Below, piece by piece: positions 6,032 to 6,095 of a stretch of 6,095 nt of DNA. The notes beneath the pieces were generated by a model that did no database searches, was not told the origin of the DNA, and saw nothing but the letters and a program-made list of their open reading frames with translations. A program made the translations under genes and the position numbers. The stretch's first letter is position 1. The number at the start of each line of letters is the position of its first letter. Source of the stretch: an uncultured Lachnospiraceae bacterium (GTDB taxonomy: Bacteria > Bacillota > Clostridia > Lachnospirales > Lachnospiraceae); NCBI GenBank assembly GCA_902782625.1, contig CACZNZ010000413.1:1-6095 (forward strand). The letters run 5' to 3'.

Positions 6032-6095
6032 ATGCAATTTACAAAAGAAGTTGAAGAGATGATTTGTGTTGCAAAAGGCCCAAATCACGGTCCTG
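6032..6095 (+). CDS. N-terminus of a probable IscU-like Fe-S scaffold family protein (partial)
   Basis: Only 21 codons are visible before the right edge, opening MQFTKEVEEMICVAKGPNHG. The ATG at 6032 follows AGGAGG (6015-6020) with an 11-nt spacer. An in-frame GTG at 6023 is only 2 nt from that site and was rejected. From memory, this opening closely resembles proteins annotated as iron-sulfur cluster assembly scaffold-like in Clostridia, which often precede a gene for a GGGtGRT-motif protein. That gene would lie outside this window. The recognition rests on a very short stretch, so the function is tentative, but promoter, ribosome binding site and codon phase make a real gene likely. Confidence 0.55.
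   Translation, partial: MQFTKEVEEMICVAKGPNHGP

Noticed and set aside
1..6095. CRISPR array, tRNA/rRNA gene, insertion sequence or phage remnant
   Set aside because: No regularly spaced repeats, cloverleaf-like sequence, transposase/integrase motifs or terminal inverted repeats were seen on reading both strands.

Overview
The window looks like chromosomal DNA from a low-to-moderate GC Gram-positive anaerobe of the Clostridia, most likely Lachnospiraceae. This is inferred from strong AGGAGG-type ribosome binding sites, sigma-A-type TTGNNN/TATAAT promoters, close-packed operons, and the style of the encoded proteins (a GAxxL-type hybrid histidine kinase, an MGT-family glycosyltransferase, an I42-family lipoprotein). 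No database search was possible, so the taxon is an inference.

Layout from left to right. Positions 1-821 (minus strand) hold a two-gene operon, ybaK then tcdA; tcdA runs off the left edge. Both products act on tRNA: a Cys-tRNA(Pro) deacylase-type editing protein and the ATP-dependent dehydratase that forms cyclic t6A. Positions 822-1011 are a divergent promoter region with one clear promoter on each strand. Positions 1012-1461 (plus) encode a small YunG-like protein with conserved Cys, His and Asp residues. It meets the next gene tail to tail, and the two stop codons overlap in TTAA.

Positions 1458-5816 (minus) form an apparent four-gene operon. In transcription order it is an I42/chagasin-like lipoprotein, an alpha/beta hydrolase, a GT1 MGT-family glycosyltransferase, and a seven-pass membrane hybrid histidine kinase with a C-terminal receiver. 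Gaps are 33, 47 and 10 bp, and the kinase ribosome binding site overlaps the glycosyltransferase stop codon. A promoter upstream of the lipoprotein gene is visible. The set suggests a cell-envelope sensing and small-molecule handling unit: the kinase and lipoprotein at the membrane, the glycosyltransferase and hydrolase acting on small molecules. That joint role is an inference from gene order only.

Positions 5817-6031 are a second divergent promoter region. The first 21 codons of a plus-strand gene follow, resembling an IscU-like Fe-S scaffold protein of Clostridia. No RNA genes, mobile elements, CRISPR arrays or phage genes were seen.
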